Shown here: positions 38,296 through 47,824 of the stretch, piece after piece
How positions within the stretch are numbered: position 1 is the first letter of the stretch
Layout of the letters: each line of letters begins with the position of its first letter
Assembly: GCF_002736105.1 (NCBI RefSeq)
Contig: NZ_CP024123.1
Coordinates: 798,001 to 862,000, forward strand
DNA: 64,000 nucleotides
Source of the DNA: Solibacillus sp. R5-41
GTDB taxonomy: Bacteria; Bacillota; Bacilli; Bacillales_A; Planococcaceae
Direction: 5' to 3'
Position numbers and translations under genes: made by a program
Notes under the pieces: generated by a model
Seen by the model: only the letters and a program-made list of their open reading frames with translations
Told to the model about the DNA's origin: nothing
Database searches by the model: none

Positions 38296-38520
38296 CTATA
38301 TTAAGTAAAAAAATCTTCTGCAGAAGTAAGTTTTCTAATACGGATTCGAATAAAGTGCGTGCTTGTTTTGGCTTGAAAATCCACTTGTTTCGAGAACCAT
38401 CTCGAAACAAGTTAGCTGGAGCCGTGTCCGCGGAAAGTGTCTGGACTGGAGTGGAAATCAATCGCCTTGTTATGGAAAATTTCTAAAAGAAAGGAATTCT
38501 TTAATATTCAATTTATATAG
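38296..38520 (+). repeat. Second repeat family, copy S2 (MITE-like)
   Basis: A 225-bp segment with imperfect terminal inverted repeats (left CTATATTAAGTAAA, right end TTCAATTTATATAG; about 11 of 14 positions). The first 80 bp match S1. It contains the hairpin CTTGTTTCGAG-AACCAT-CTCGAAACAAG (38380-38410) and a GTCCGCGGAAAGTGTCTGGA stretch with CTGGAGTGGAAATCAA, a motif common in Bacillaceae intergenic repeats. There is no coding capacity. Confidence 0.6.
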
Positions 38521-38608
38521 CAATAAAATTAACGTTTATCTAATGTGGTGAACGTTTTTTTGTGTCGTTTTTACATTCGTTTCATATAGTAAATGGAGGA
38601 GTGTGGGC

Positions 38609-40075
38609 GTGCAACTAGCAGAACTAGTAAAAGATTGGCCTTGCACAGTGAAGGGTTCTATTCGAACAGAAATTAATCACGTTGAAGATGATGCAAGAAG
38701 AGTAAAATCGGGCGATTTATTTATCGCGCGAAAAGGAAAACATTATCATGGACTAACATTTTTGGATGAGGCAATGGAAAACGGTGCGGTAGCGATTGCC
38801 GTTGAAGATGAAATGCAGTTTGATTCATTGAAGCTTCCTATTCCCATCATATGGGTGCCCAATTGTTTAAGTTTTTTAGCTTTTGCTAGCGCCAAATTAT
38901 ATGGGTTTCCTTCCGAAGCGTTAACCGTCATTGCTGTAACAGGAACAAATGGGAAAACGACGGTAACACATTTCATCGGGCAACTATTAAATAAATTGCA
39001 ACATCGGGTTATGGTCATTGGAACAAACGGGGTATTTATCGACGGTGAAAAATGTTATCAAGAATTGGAGTCATTAACAACGTTACAAGCAAAACATTTA
39101 CAATTTTTATTATCGAAAGCGTTAGAACAAAAAATTGATTATGTTGTATTAGAAGCTTCGTCAATGGGTTTAGCCAACCATCGACTCGATTATTGTGATG
39201 TTGCATTAGGTGTATTTTTAAACGTTACAGAAGATCATATCGAGGATCATGGCAGTTTTGATGAGTATAAAAAATCCAAACAAATTTTAACAAAGCTTAC
39301 GAAAAAAATCGTCATAAATAATGATGATGCTGTTTGTCGTTCCATTGGAATTATTGCGAAAAACAAAAAATATTATTTTGGAACAGGTAATAAAGTCGAT
39401 GTTCATTTACAACTTTTATATGAAACGAACAATGTTTCGGTATGTTGTATTCAAGCTGATAGCGAAAAACATGTCGTGACACTGCCGATTATCGGTGAAT
39501 ATCAAAGAAATAATGTGCTTGCGGCGCTCTCAAGTCTTGTCATACTAGGACTCCCATTTCATAATCTTTGTCAGGCTGCACAATCTTTGTCATTACCTAA
39601 AGGAAGATTTGAACAAATTCCAAATCCACTTGGAATGGCCATTTATATTGATTACGCTCATACAGCAGACGCGATGAAAGGTATTTTGCAAACATTAAAA
39701 AAACATACGTCAAATAAATTAATTGTTGTTTTTAGTTGTGGTGGAGATAGAGATCAAGCGAAACGACCGAAAATGGGCATGGTTGCTTCGGCTTTTGCAG
39801 ATTACATTATTTTAACGACAGATAACTCGAGAGGGGAATCTCCCCAAAAAATTAATGAACAAATAAAAAAGGGATTTTCATCTTTGCAACAATTTGAAAG
39901 CGTGTTAGATCGGCAACAGGCCATTGAAAAGGCAATCAAAATGGCACAGCAAGGGGATACAGTTGTTATTTTAGGGAAAGGTCATGAGCAAACGCAACAG
40001 ATTGGAAAGCAAACTACGCACTTCTCTGATAAAGAATGTGTGGAACGGATTTTAAAGCAGTTGGAAGTTTCGTGA
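38609..40075 (+). CDS. MurE-family UDP-MurNAc-tripeptide synthetase, outside the dcw cluster
   Basis: ATP-dependent Mur ligase adding the third amino acid to UDP-MurNAc-L-Ala-D-Glu, 488 residues. The N-terminal UDP-binding domain is about 1-95. The central domain has VTGTNGKTT; the C-terminal domain has YIDYAHTADAM, GGDRDQAKRPKMG, a substrate loop TDNSRGESP and GKGHEQTQ. In the diaminopimelate type the loop is DNPR with a following GKGHE; here Pro is Ser but Arg and GKGHE are kept, pointing to diaminopimelate rather than lysine. The start is GTG 38609, 7 nt after GGAGGAG; GTG 38603 is too close. It lies between ylbC and ylbF, an abnormal place. Confidence 0.85.
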   Translation: MQLAELVKDWPCTVKGSIRTEINHVEDDARRVKSGDLFIARKGKHYHGLTFLDEAMENGAVAIAVEDEMQFDSLKLPIPIIWVPNCLSFLAFASAKLYGFPSEALTVIAVTGTNGKTTVTHFIGQLLNKLQHRVMVIGTNGVFIDGEKCYQELESLTTLQAKHLQFLLSKALEQKIDYVVLEASSMGLANHRLDYCDVALGVFLNVTEDHIEDHGSFDEYKKSKQILTKLTKKIVINNDDAVCRSIGIIAKNKKYYFGTGNKVDVHLQLLYETNNVSVCCIQADSEKHVVTLPIIGEYQRNNVLAALSSLVILGLPFHNLCQAAQSLSLPKGRFEQIPNPLGMAIYIDYAHTADAMKGILQTLKKHTSNKLIVVFSCGGDRDQAKRPKMGMVASAFADYIILTTDNSRGESPQKINEQIKKGFSSLQQFESVLDRQQAIEKAIKMAQQGDTVVILGKGHEQTQQIGKQTTHFSDKECVERILKQLEVS

Positions 40076-40153
40076 ATCTATTTTGAAGAGATGTTTCGCT
40101 TTATTTCCTTATTTTTTCTGTTATGATTAAGTGATAGATTGGGGGAATATACA

Positions 40154-40603
40154 ATGCTCATGACTTCTGAATGGGTTTTCATTTTAGATGAGGTCGATGA
40201 ATTAAGTGCGATGATTCTTTCCTCTGAGCAGGCTCAAAAACTTCGCCAAGCGTATAAGGCTGTTTATGAGGATATCGAACTTTCAGAAAGAATTAAGGCT
40301 TTCCAACGTATAAAAGATCAATACGAGGATGTACAGCGTTTTGGTAAGTACCATCCAGATTACAATATAATTATGAAACAAATACGAACAGAAAAACGCC
40401 ATCTCGATTTAAACGAGCAAGTTGCGACATTAAAGCTAGCGGAAAATGATTATCAAGATTTACTCGATGAAATTAGTCTCATTATTGGGCATTCTGTTTC
40501 AGAAGCGGTAAAGGTACCTGTGAGTAATCCGTTTTTTGCAAGTTCGGGCTCTTCTTGTAGTACGGGCTGCGGAACGGGTGGCGGCTGTTCTTGTTCAGCA
40601 TAA
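40154..40603 (+). CDS. ylbF: YlbF (RicF) regulator, Y-complex subunit
   Basis: A 149-residue helical protein, a member of the YlbF/YmcA family and partner of RicA and RicT (YaaT) in the complex that promotes mRNA processing, competence, sporulation and biofilm development in B. subtilis. The C-terminal tail is cysteine rich (CSTGCGTGGGCSCSA), consistent with the iron-sulfur cluster reported for that complex. The start is ATG 40154 behind GGGGGAA; a TTG at 40139 is unlikely. Its stop codon is the first triplet of repeat R4. Confidence 0.88.
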   Translation: MLMTSEWVFILDEVDELSAMILSSEQAQKLRQAYKAVYEDIELSERIKAFQRIKDQYEDVQRFGKYHPDYNIIMKQIRTEKRHLDLNEQVATLKLAENDYQDLLDEISLIIGHSVSEAVKVPVSNPFFASSGSSCSTGCGTGGGCSCSA

Positions 40604-40734
40604 TTTGATTCAGCAGGGGTTTAAATCCTAGCTGAATCAAATTAATGCCCCCAGCGGATGTCACAGATTTTTAGAGGAGTTTTTCGAGCAAGCTCGAAAA
40701 AAATCTGGACGTAATTACGCCGAGGTGTAATTGA
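40601..40734 (+). repeat. Modular hairpin repeat, copy R4 (short form A-C-D)
   Basis: Starts at the ylbF stop codon (TAATTTGATTCAGC). Module A closes with GCTGAATCAAATTA, then AGCGGATGTCACAG. Module C is TTTTTCGAGC...GCTCGAAAAA, then TGGAC. Module D is GTAATTACGCC...GGTGTAATTGA. Module B is absent. The rest of the ylbF-gdpD gap holds only the terminator at 40871-40913. Confidence 0.85.
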
Positions 40735-40870
40735 TTTTAGGGAAACAAATACGTCATTTGCGCATATTGCAGATGGCGTTTTTTGTATAGAGGGTATTTC
40801 GTTCAGCAAAATGTTGGTCGCTCAACTCGCCCTTGCAAAAATTCAAACCTAAGTTACGGTGTGAAATCTA

Positions 40871-40913
40871 AAAAAAGGTTACCCCTTCCGTTTTTTCGCA
40901 AGGGGTAACCTTC
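40871..40913 (-). terminator. Terminator of the GDPD-family gene
   Basis: AAGGTTACCCCTT (40875-40887) / AAGGGGTAACCTT (40900-40912) stem with a 12-nt loop. The minus strand continues into T7. Confidence 0.85.
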
Positions 40914-40918
40914 TATAG

Positions 40919-41827
40919 TTATTGCGTTACTTTTTGAATTAATAATTCTGCGATATCTGGTCGATTTGTCACGACACCAATAGCCCCTTGACGAACAACG
41001 CGGCTCATTGTCACTAAATCGTCAATTTCAGAATATAAAACAGGTACATTTAAATCTGCTAAAAATTTAATGAACTTTTGTGAGTCAAAGTTGAAAACAC
41101 CAGATTTTAATGGTACCTGGAATAAATCAACCTTAGGATTGTAAAGATGCCCGAATTGACTTGTGTAGGCTGTAATCGCTTTTTTAATATCGGCTTCACC
41201 GGCACCTAATGCAATGCTGTTGCGTGCATAAAGGTTAAAGCGGTCAATTTGCTCGCTATGTGGGCTCGTCACAATAATTTGATTTTGGACAGCTAATTCT
41301 TCAATTAATCGCCATAATTTTGAAGGCATTAAGCTACCTTCATACGTATCAGGACTGTCTTGAATACTAATGATAAACAGTTTATCTGTATACGTCTCAA
41401 GCAATTCGCGAAGTGACACAATTGCGACGCTTTCTTCACGGTAAGGTTTGTTGCCTTCTAAGCATTCAAAATTGTACCCATTGTTTAATTGTTGTAGCTC
41501 TGTTAAAGTCATATCTTTTACATAGCCAGAGCTATTCGTAGTTCGATCTACTGTGGCATCATGAAAGGCGATAATTTCCTCATCCTTCGTGAGGCGGATG
41601 CAAATACTGAAGCCATCTACACCAAATGATACCGCTTTTTCAAATGCTTGTAATGAGTGTTCAGGAGCTAAACCAGCCCCGCCGTGATGGGCAATGACAA
41701 CTGGACGTTCAAATTGTAGCGCCTCTTTTAATTCACGTTTTTGTGGTTTAGAAATCGCTTTTGATCCTGCCCAAGCAGCTGCACTTGCTGCAGCGATAGC
41801 AATTGCAATGTTCGTTTTTTTACCCAT
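40919..41827 (-). CDS. Glycerophosphodiester phosphodiesterase family protein
   Basis: A 302-residue TIM-barrel GDPD protein with an N-terminal hydrophobic Ala-rich segment (about 5-22) that could anchor it or act as a signal. Catalytic-type motifs IAHHGGAGLAPEHSLQAFEKA, FHDATVDRTTNSSG and a C-terminal TNRPD are present. The usual AHRG motif is AHHG, and the residue pair usually seen as E-D before the FHD motif reads SICIRLTKDEE. Substitutions in those positions make catalysis less certain. Start ATG 41827 behind AAAGGAGG. Confidence 0.83.
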   Translation of the reverse strand: MGKKTNIAIAIAAASAAAWAGSKAISKPQKRELKEALQFERPVVIAHHGGAGLAPEHSLQAFEKAVSFGVDGFSICIRLTKDEEIIAFHDATVDRTTNSSGYVKDMTLTELQQLNNGYNFECLEGNKPYREESVAIVSLRELLETYTDKLFIISIQDSPDTYEGSLMPSKLWRLIEELAVQNQIIVTSPHSEQIDRFNLYARNSIALGAGEADIKKAITAYTSQFGHLYNPKVDLFQVPLKSGVFNFDSQKFIKFLADLNVPVLYSEIDDLVTMSRVVRQGAIGVVTNRPDIAELLIQKVTQ

Positions 41828-42098
41828 AATATCGTCCTCCTTTAACCGTAAATCATTCATTTTAATAATCTAAATTGGTGTAATAAAAATAGAGCGTACA
41901 TGGTTGATTTAGCGCATGAGGCGTATCGTCACTCTACTGATTTCCATTATAACGGAAAATATACTGAGATGTCTAAACTCTGTTGCTATCAAATTGTACA
42001 TTTGGTATTCTTTTATTGGATATGTAAGTAAAAAATTAGCGGAAATGCACATATGAAAAGACATCAACTTGCGTTATTTAGCGCAAGTTATGTTTTTC

Positions 42099-42246
42099 TA
42101 ACTTGCTTCAGCAAAAGTCCCTCACTTCCATAAGTGGCAGGATGAATGCCGAGTATGCATTCCATTCAGTTGGGATTCAAACCCTGGCTGAATCAAGTTA
42201 AAGCCTCCGGCCGATTCCGGACGCAATTATACCGAGGCATAATTGA
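42099..42246 (+). repeat. Modular hairpin repeat, copy R5
   Basis: Begins TAACTTGCTTCAGC. Module A is long, with CCCTCACTTCC...GTGGCAGG, ending GGCTGAATCAAGTTAA. Module C is reduced to CCGGCCGATTCCGGAC. Module D is GCAATTATACC...GGCATAATTGA. It ends about 10 bp before the ylbG ribosome site. The left part of the gap (41828-42098) contains an unassigned hairpin AACTTGCG...GCGCAAGTT with T5 at 42065-42097. Confidence 0.78.
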
Positions 42247-42268
42247 TATAAGAAAAGAGGGATTTTAC

Positions 42269-42541
42269 ATGAACGAAAGACAAGGGCTGATTGTGTATGT
42301 GCATCAAATGAAGCATGCCAAATCATTACGAAAATATGGTCACGTGAACTTTATTTCGAGAAAGTTGAAATATGTAGTTATTTATTGTAACCGTGATGAA
42401 ATCGAATCACTTAAAAATAAAATACAACGCCTTCCATTTGTGAAAGACGTTGTAGAATCGTATCGACCACTCCTAAAGACGGAATTTGAAAATTCAAAAC
42501 CAGATAAAGCAAAGGAATATGATTATAAAGTCGGCCTTTGA
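42269..42541 (+). CDS. ylbG: UPF0298 family protein YlbG
   Basis: A 90-residue basic cytoplasmic protein beginning [20 protein letters not shown], with [14 protein letters not shown] and [13 protein letters not shown], typical of YlbG. The function is unknown. The start ATG 42269 has AAGAGGGA. An upstream in-frame extension of 41 codons lies inside repeat R5 and is rejected. The gene sits between direct repeats R5 and R6; its TGA stop starts R6. Confidence 0.88.
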   Translation: MNERQGLIVYVHQMKHAKSLRKYGHVNFISRKLKYVVIYCNRDEIESLKNKIQRLPFVKDVVESYRPLLKTEFENSKPDKAKEYDYKVGL

Positions 42542-42790
42542 CTTGTTTGGGCAATAATCCACTTCTTCTTTCAGTGCGGATGGATGCCGACTATGAATTT
42601 AACTATCAGTGGGGTTCAGACCCCAGCTGAAATAGTAGAAATCAGGCTAAGAACGCCGCGTAGTGCGGCAACGCCTAAGTGACCAACGTCCTGTTGGCCC
42701 AAGCTTCCAGCGGATGTCACAGATTTTAAGTGGATTTTTTCGAGCAATCTCGAAAAAATATGGACGCAATTCCGCCAAGACAGAATTGAT
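42539..42790 (+). repeat. Modular hairpin repeat, copy R6 (long form A-B-C-D)
   Basis: Starts at the ylbG stop (TGACTTG), with a degenerate module A ending CAGCTGAAATAG. Module B is AAGAACGCCGCGTAGTGCGG, CAACGCCTAAGTG and the hairpin CCAACGTCCTGTTGG. Module C is AGCGGATGTCACAG then GATTTTTTCGAGC...CTCGAAAAAAT. Module D is GCAATTCCGCC...CAGAATTGAT. Its last base abuts the stop codon of the convergent gene. Confidence 0.85.
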
Positions 42791-43180
42791 TTAGTGCATT
42801 GGTGGCAAATAGTGATTTAGCCGTAAAATTCCAATTAGGTATTGATAAAACTGATTTGTTTCCGAAAAAATAGATGAATGCTTTATTTCGAAAGTATTTT
42901 CTTGCTTGTTTGCGGTATGCACAACTTGCTGGAATATTTCGATCCGCTTCGAAGGTTTTTCTTCATTGAATGGAATCCCTTCGCGGCAAATATAAATCGG
43001 CATGAATTTGCTTTCACCAGATGGCTTAAACGCTACTGCAAGTGAAGCAACCATGCTACCATTATGATTAGCAGTGAAGATGAACGCGTTATGGATACGG
43101 TGCTCATTCGTTTGGATTAATTCGCAAAGCTCGAAAACATCGCCATAGCCTTGACCTAGTTCAATAAATTGTTGAATCAT
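42791..43180 (-). CDS. Conserved hypothetical protein (DUF7147-like)
   Basis: A 129-residue soluble protein beginning MIQQFIELGQGYGDVFELCEL, with FMPIYICREGIPFNEEKPSKR in the middle. I recall a Bacillales family with this core that is sometimes mislabelled methylthioribose kinase. It is too short for a kinase and has no nucleotide motif. Ribosome site AAAGGATG. It has no B. subtilis counterpart between ylbG and rsmD. Function unknown. Confidence 0.72.
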   Translation of the reverse strand: MIQQFIELGQGYGDVFELCELIQTNEHRIHNAFIFTANHNGSMVASLAVAFKPSGESKFMPIYICREGIPFNEEKPSKRIEIFQQVVHTANKQENTFEIKHSSIFSETNQFYQYLIGILRLNHYLPPMH

Positions 43181-43231
43181 TAAGACACATCCTTTCTATA
43201 CAATAGTATCATGATGCAGGAGGACAGGCAC

Positions 43232-44650
43232 ATGAAAATTGCCGTAAGTATTTTTTCGTTTTTAGTAGTATTAATAGGGACGATGCTATTTGTGCAGTAT
43301 CAAGTCTATTCGGAACAAGTTGACACTGTTGATAAAGGCTATCATTATTCCCAGGAGATTGAAATTGTGTACCGTGGTGAAAGTTTAGATATTCGACAAC
43401 ATTTTAAAAACTTACCGACTGAGGAAATTGCGATTCAGTGGCCAAAAAATGCTGTAAATCCAAATTGTTTCCTTGAAAGTGAGCATAGCTGTTCACGTCT
43501 TAATGAAGACTCTATAAAATTTAAAGCGGGAGAAACGCGTGCGCAATCGATTTCGTATGTGATACCGCTTGAAAATGGTTTGCAATCAGGAAAGTTAATG
43601 AAAAATATTTTTGCCACATTAAATAATGGAGATGTTTTATTTTCGACTGTACATATTACAACGGATCACGATGTAGAGGGTCAATGGGTAACTGGTTTAC
43701 CGCTAATTGGTGAGCAGCAATTATCCCACGTAAATTACTCGATGTTTAGTGGGAAAGGCCCTGTTAAAGATATTTTCTGGCAATCAGGAAATTTTGATTT
43801 ACAAAAGCAAACAGATATACTTTCCGTTTATTCCCAAGAACCATTGCAAGCAGCATTTTATGACAAGCTTGAGCAAGTAAATTTCTTAAGTGAGGACCAC
43901 TTAGCTGTTATTAATGGTTCGAATACGGATGGTCTAGAAGGCTATCGTATGCTGTTTTTACCTGATATCACGGTAGCAAAAGTGCAGCAAAAAGTCATTA
44001 TTTCACAGCTTGAAACGAGTTATCAATTTGGCGATAGCCCACATTGGATTAAGGAACTTGTCGCATCCTACTTAACAGGCACTGTATTTGGAAGCGAAAA
44101 AACAAAAGAAGTGGCTTCAACAATGACGGCACAAATGACCGATCAACAATTAGAGGATTGGAATGAGCGTTTAATCGCGCTAGAAGGTGAAAAGATAAAT
44201 GCAAAAGTTTTAGATGAACAACTGTCAGCCGTACTCGGAGCTTCAACAAATTTCGTTACAATGAATGCTGCATCTAAATCATTTTATCCTTTTTTATATA
44301 TTGACTCACGAGAGATTTTTGTCAATTTGCATGAACAAAAGGATATCCATGTTATTTTAAAAGATGGCGAAGTGTTATATGCTGCTGATGCGCTATTAAA
44401 TGCGATTGGCTATCAAGTTGAAATTGGGGAAAATGGATATTATGTGAAGAGTGAAACACGTGCATTCCGTTTCCCAAGCGAGCCCGGCTTTTATGTATTC
44501 AATCAACGACGGTATAACACCGTTTCTACACCGGTTAAAATCATTGCGGATCAATATTATATTGAAGAATCATGGCTACAACGATTATTTTTAATTGAAT
44601 TAACAAAATCGGATAATCGCATCACGATTAAAACATCTGAAGAATTATAA
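43232..44650 (+). CDS. Membrane-anchored extracellular protein of unknown function
   Basis: A 472-residue protein with an N-terminal membrane segment (VSIFSFLVVLIGTMLFVQY, about 5-23) and no further helices, so the bulk is extracellular. An early beta-rich domain has two Cys (NPNCFLESEHSCSR) that could form a disulfide. The middle region (about 250-330) is helical. The last 120 residues (LYIDSREIFVNL, DALLNAIGYQVEI, WLQRLFLIEL, DNRITI) resemble the copper-amine-oxidase N-terminal-like stalk domain of cell-wall proteins. Start ATG 43232 has AGGAGG at 8 nt. It is not present at this locus in B. subtilis. It is followed by rsmD after 27 bp. Confidence 0.78.
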   Translation: MKIAVSIFSFLVVLIGTMLFVQYQVYSEQVDTVDKGYHYSQEIEIVYRGESLDIRQHFKNLPTEEIAIQWPKNAVNPNCFLESEHSCSRLNEDSIKFKAGETRAQSISYVIPLENGLQSGKLMKNIFATLNNGDVLFSTVHITTDHDVEGQWVTGLPLIGEQQLSHVNYSMFSGKGPVKDIFWQSGNFDLQKQTDILSVYSQEPLQAAFYDKLEQVNFLSEDHLAVINGSNTDGLEGYRMLFLPDITVAKVQQKVIISQLETSYQFGDSPHWIKELVASYLTGTVFGSEKTKEVASTMTAQMTDQQLEDWNERLIALEGEKINAKVLDEQLSAVLGASTNFVTMNAASKSFYPFLYIDSREIFVNLHEQKDIHVILKDGEVLYAADALLNAIGYQVEIGENGYYVKSETRAFRFPSEPGFYVFNQRRYNTVSTPVKIIADQYYIEESWLQRLFLIELTKSDNRITIKTSEEL

Positions 44651-44677
44651 CGATGATAGAGAAAGTTTGGTGAAAAT

Positions 44678-45728
<1,051 letters not shown>

Positions 45729-45733
45729 TTAAA

Positions 45734-45772
45734 ACGACAAGACCAAAATAAATGGTCTTGTCGTTTTTTTTT
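45734..45772 (+). terminator. Terminator of rsmD-coaD
   Basis: ACGACAAGACCA / TGGTCTTGTCGT perfect 12-bp stem with a 7-nt loop followed by eight T. Confidence 0.92.
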
Positions 45773-45788
45773 ATTAGAAAATTGAACC

Positions 45789-46682
45789 TCAAAGGAAAAT
45801 TAGGAAGAACAATATCGGGATGACTATACTGTATAATAATCGAATCCAAATATAAGGACGAATCGCAATTTTTGCAGAACGGGCAATGACAATTACTTGC
45901 AAATGAATACTTAAACTTTGTGTTGTTAATAGTGCGACAGTCGCAAGGAGCAATGTATTTCCAGTAAGAACATTGTGCAATAAAAATAAACCATTCGTCA
46001 TTTCAAGTAAGCCAGCAACCGCTAAATGAAAGTATTCAGGTAAAGTTTTGAACAATGAATCCGTACTATGTAAAAACACACTATATACAGTTGTGAAAAA
46101 AACGATTGTTGCTGCTACGATAAGAACGGTTGGCACACTATCTTTAATACTATTTGTAAAGGGTTCGGTATCCTTTTTAAAAGGCTGGGCAGTAAAATTT
46201 GCTTTCGGAAGATAAAAATAAGAAAGGGTTAATATAATCAAAGAAAAAGCATGGACTAACAGTAAATAGTTCCAAGCAATCGTAGTGGATTGAAATAAGT
46301 CATGTCCAACGAAACCAAAAACAAATAACGGGCTTGGACTATGACAAATACCGAGTAAATAAGCGGCTTGTTTTGGTGTGAGCTGCCCTTGTTTTGAAAG
46401 ATGGGCAATCGTAGCGGCACCGGTTGGAAAGCCACCAACAGCACTGATGAGGTATGTTTTAAAAAATAAGAAATAGGAAGCCGTTTTTGCTGGCTGTGCG
46501 GTTAATCGAATAAACCAATTCGTTAATATTAAGTAAGGTAATAAATATGGAAATAATGCTTCCATGAACAAAGCAACGCCTAAATCGGCACCTTCATGAG
46601 CAACTTGAGGAAACATCAATAATAAAACGATAAGGGAAATGCATAAAATGATTGTCCAAATGGCGGTTTTCATCCTCTTCAT
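45789..46682 (-). CDS. YlbJ-like nucleoside-recognition (Gate) membrane protein
   Basis: A 297-residue polytopic membrane protein with about eight helices. The Gate-type segments SAVGGFPTGAATIAHLS and LGICHSPSPLFVFGFVG match YlbJ/SpoVV-like proteins. B. subtilis YlbJ, at the same position and orientation, is about 400 residues and is needed for spore cortex formation, where it probably moves dipicolinate into the forespore. This protein is about 100 residues shorter, so orthology is uncertain. The start has no strong ribosome site (two in-frame ATGs at 46682 and 46673). Confidence 0.72.
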   Translation of the reverse strand: MKRMKTAIWTIILCISLIVLLLMFPQVAHEGADLGVALFMEALFPYLLPYLILTNWFIRLTAQPAKTASYFLFFKTYLISAVGGFPTGAATIAHLSKQGQLTPKQAAYLLGICHSPSPLFVFGFVGHDLFQSTTIAWNYLLLVHAFSLIILTLSYFYLPKANFTAQPFKKDTEPFTNSIKDSVPTVLIVAATIVFFTTVYSVFLHSTDSLFKTLPEYFHLAVAGLLEMTNGLFLLHNVLTGNTLLLATVALLTTQSLSIHLQVIVIARSAKIAIRPYIWIRLLYSIVIPILFFLIFL

Positions 46683-46774
46683 TTTTTGTCATTCTTTTGT
46701 CCAAGTGCTACACTTGATTATATGCGAATACAAAATAGAATAGTCGTACAAAGATGGTGGGGGCGAGTTATTAT

Positions 46775-47824
46775 ATGAATAAGTTAACGAAAGTTTTATT
46801 AGGTTTGTTCGTCATTATTTTTGGGGTGCTGTCATTTTATCGCCTCGATTATTACGTAACAAAACCAGGTGGCACGTATAATATTGCAGACTTTATTTCC
46901 GTTCAAAAAGGAGATGTAGACGATGTAGGGACTTTTAATATGACAACCGTTTCAATGGGACGTGCAACTCCGATTACTTATGCGCTTGCACATGTGTTGG
47001 ATTTTTATGATGTTATTAAAATGACCGATGTCCGCCAAGAAGAAGAGGATGATGAAGAATATAATTTACGACAATTAAAATACATGACGGATTCACAATT
47101 CAACGCGACTTATGTTGCTTTTAATCGAGCGGGATTAGACTACCGTATCACGTACAAAGGTTTATATGTTTTAAATGTCATTTCTGGTGGTGCGGCAGAG
47201 GGAATATTAAAGCCAGGCGACGAAATTGTGGAGGCAGATGGCAAGCGGATTGAAAGTTTAAAAGAATTTTTTGAAATAATTAAACCGAAAACAAAAGGTG
47301 ATGAAGTTCAGCTTGTTGTAAAGCGCGCGAATAAATTAATTGATGAGAAGCTTACAATCAAAGAAATTCCAGGAACAGAAGGACGTTACGGAATTGGCAT
47401 TACGTATTCAGAGAGTAAATCGATTAAAACAGACCCTAAAGTAACGGTTAAAACAGAGGATATAGGGGGGCCGTCAGCAGGCCTAATGTTTACACTTGAA
47501 TTACTAAACCAATTACTCGAGGAGGACTTAACGAAGGGCTACAAAATTGCAGGTACAGGTGAGATGCATGAAGATGGGCAAGTGGGACGAATCGGTGGGA
47601 TCGAAAAAAAGGTCGTAACGGCTGATAAAGAAGGTATGGAGATTTTCTTTGCACCAGACGATGACATAACAGAAGCGATGCTTGAGCGTAACCCAACCAT
47701 CGTTTCAAATTATAAGAAGGCTCAGGAAACTGCAGAACAGATTGGGACAAAAATGAAAATTGTCCCAGTGAAAACAATTGATGATGCTTTGCAGTATTTA
47801 GAGAAGCTAGAGCCCAAAAATTAA
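46775..47824 (+). CDS. ddcP: PDZ-Lon-type membrane protease DdcP (YlbL)
   Basis: Membrane-anchored S16-type protease of 349 residues. N-terminal helix (VLLGLFVIIFGVLSFY), a PDZ domain (about 125-210, GLYVLNVISGGAAEGILKPGD), and a C-terminal Lon-like proteolytic domain with the Ser region GGPSAGLMFTLELL and a catalytic Lys in GYKIAGTGEM or GIEKKV. In B. subtilis it degrades the division inhibitor YneA to end the DNA-damage checkpoint. The start ATG 46775 has GGTGGGGG; ATG 46754 has none. -35 TTGATT (46714) / -10 TAGAAT (46736) lie upstream. Its stop overlaps that of tmcAL by 2 bp. Confidence 0.9.
   Translation: MNKLTKVLLGLFVIIFGVLSFYRLDYYVTKPGGTYNIADFISVQKGDVDDVGTFNMTTVSMGRATPITYALAHVLDFYDVIKMTDVRQEEEDDEEYNLRQLKYMTDSQFNATYVAFNRAGLDYRITYKGLYVLNVISGGAAEGILKPGDEIVEADGKRIESLKEFFEIIKPKTKGDEVQLVVKRANKLIDEKLTIKEIPGTEGRYGIGITYSESKSIKTDPKVTVKTEDIGGPSAGLMFTLELLNQLLEEDLTKGYKIAGTGEMHEDGQVGRIGGIEKKVVTADKEGMEIFFAPDDDITEAMLERNPTIVSNYKKAQETAEQIGTKMKIVPVKTIDDALQYLEKLEPKN

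Noticed and set aside
38583-38591. CATATAGTA before the MurE-like gene, matching a sigma-E/K -10
   Set aside because: No fitting -35 at 13-17 bp, and the implied start would fall inside the ribosome site.
42146-42268. N-terminal extension of ylbG
   Set aside because: It lies inside repeat R5; the true start has its own ribosome site and matches the family length.
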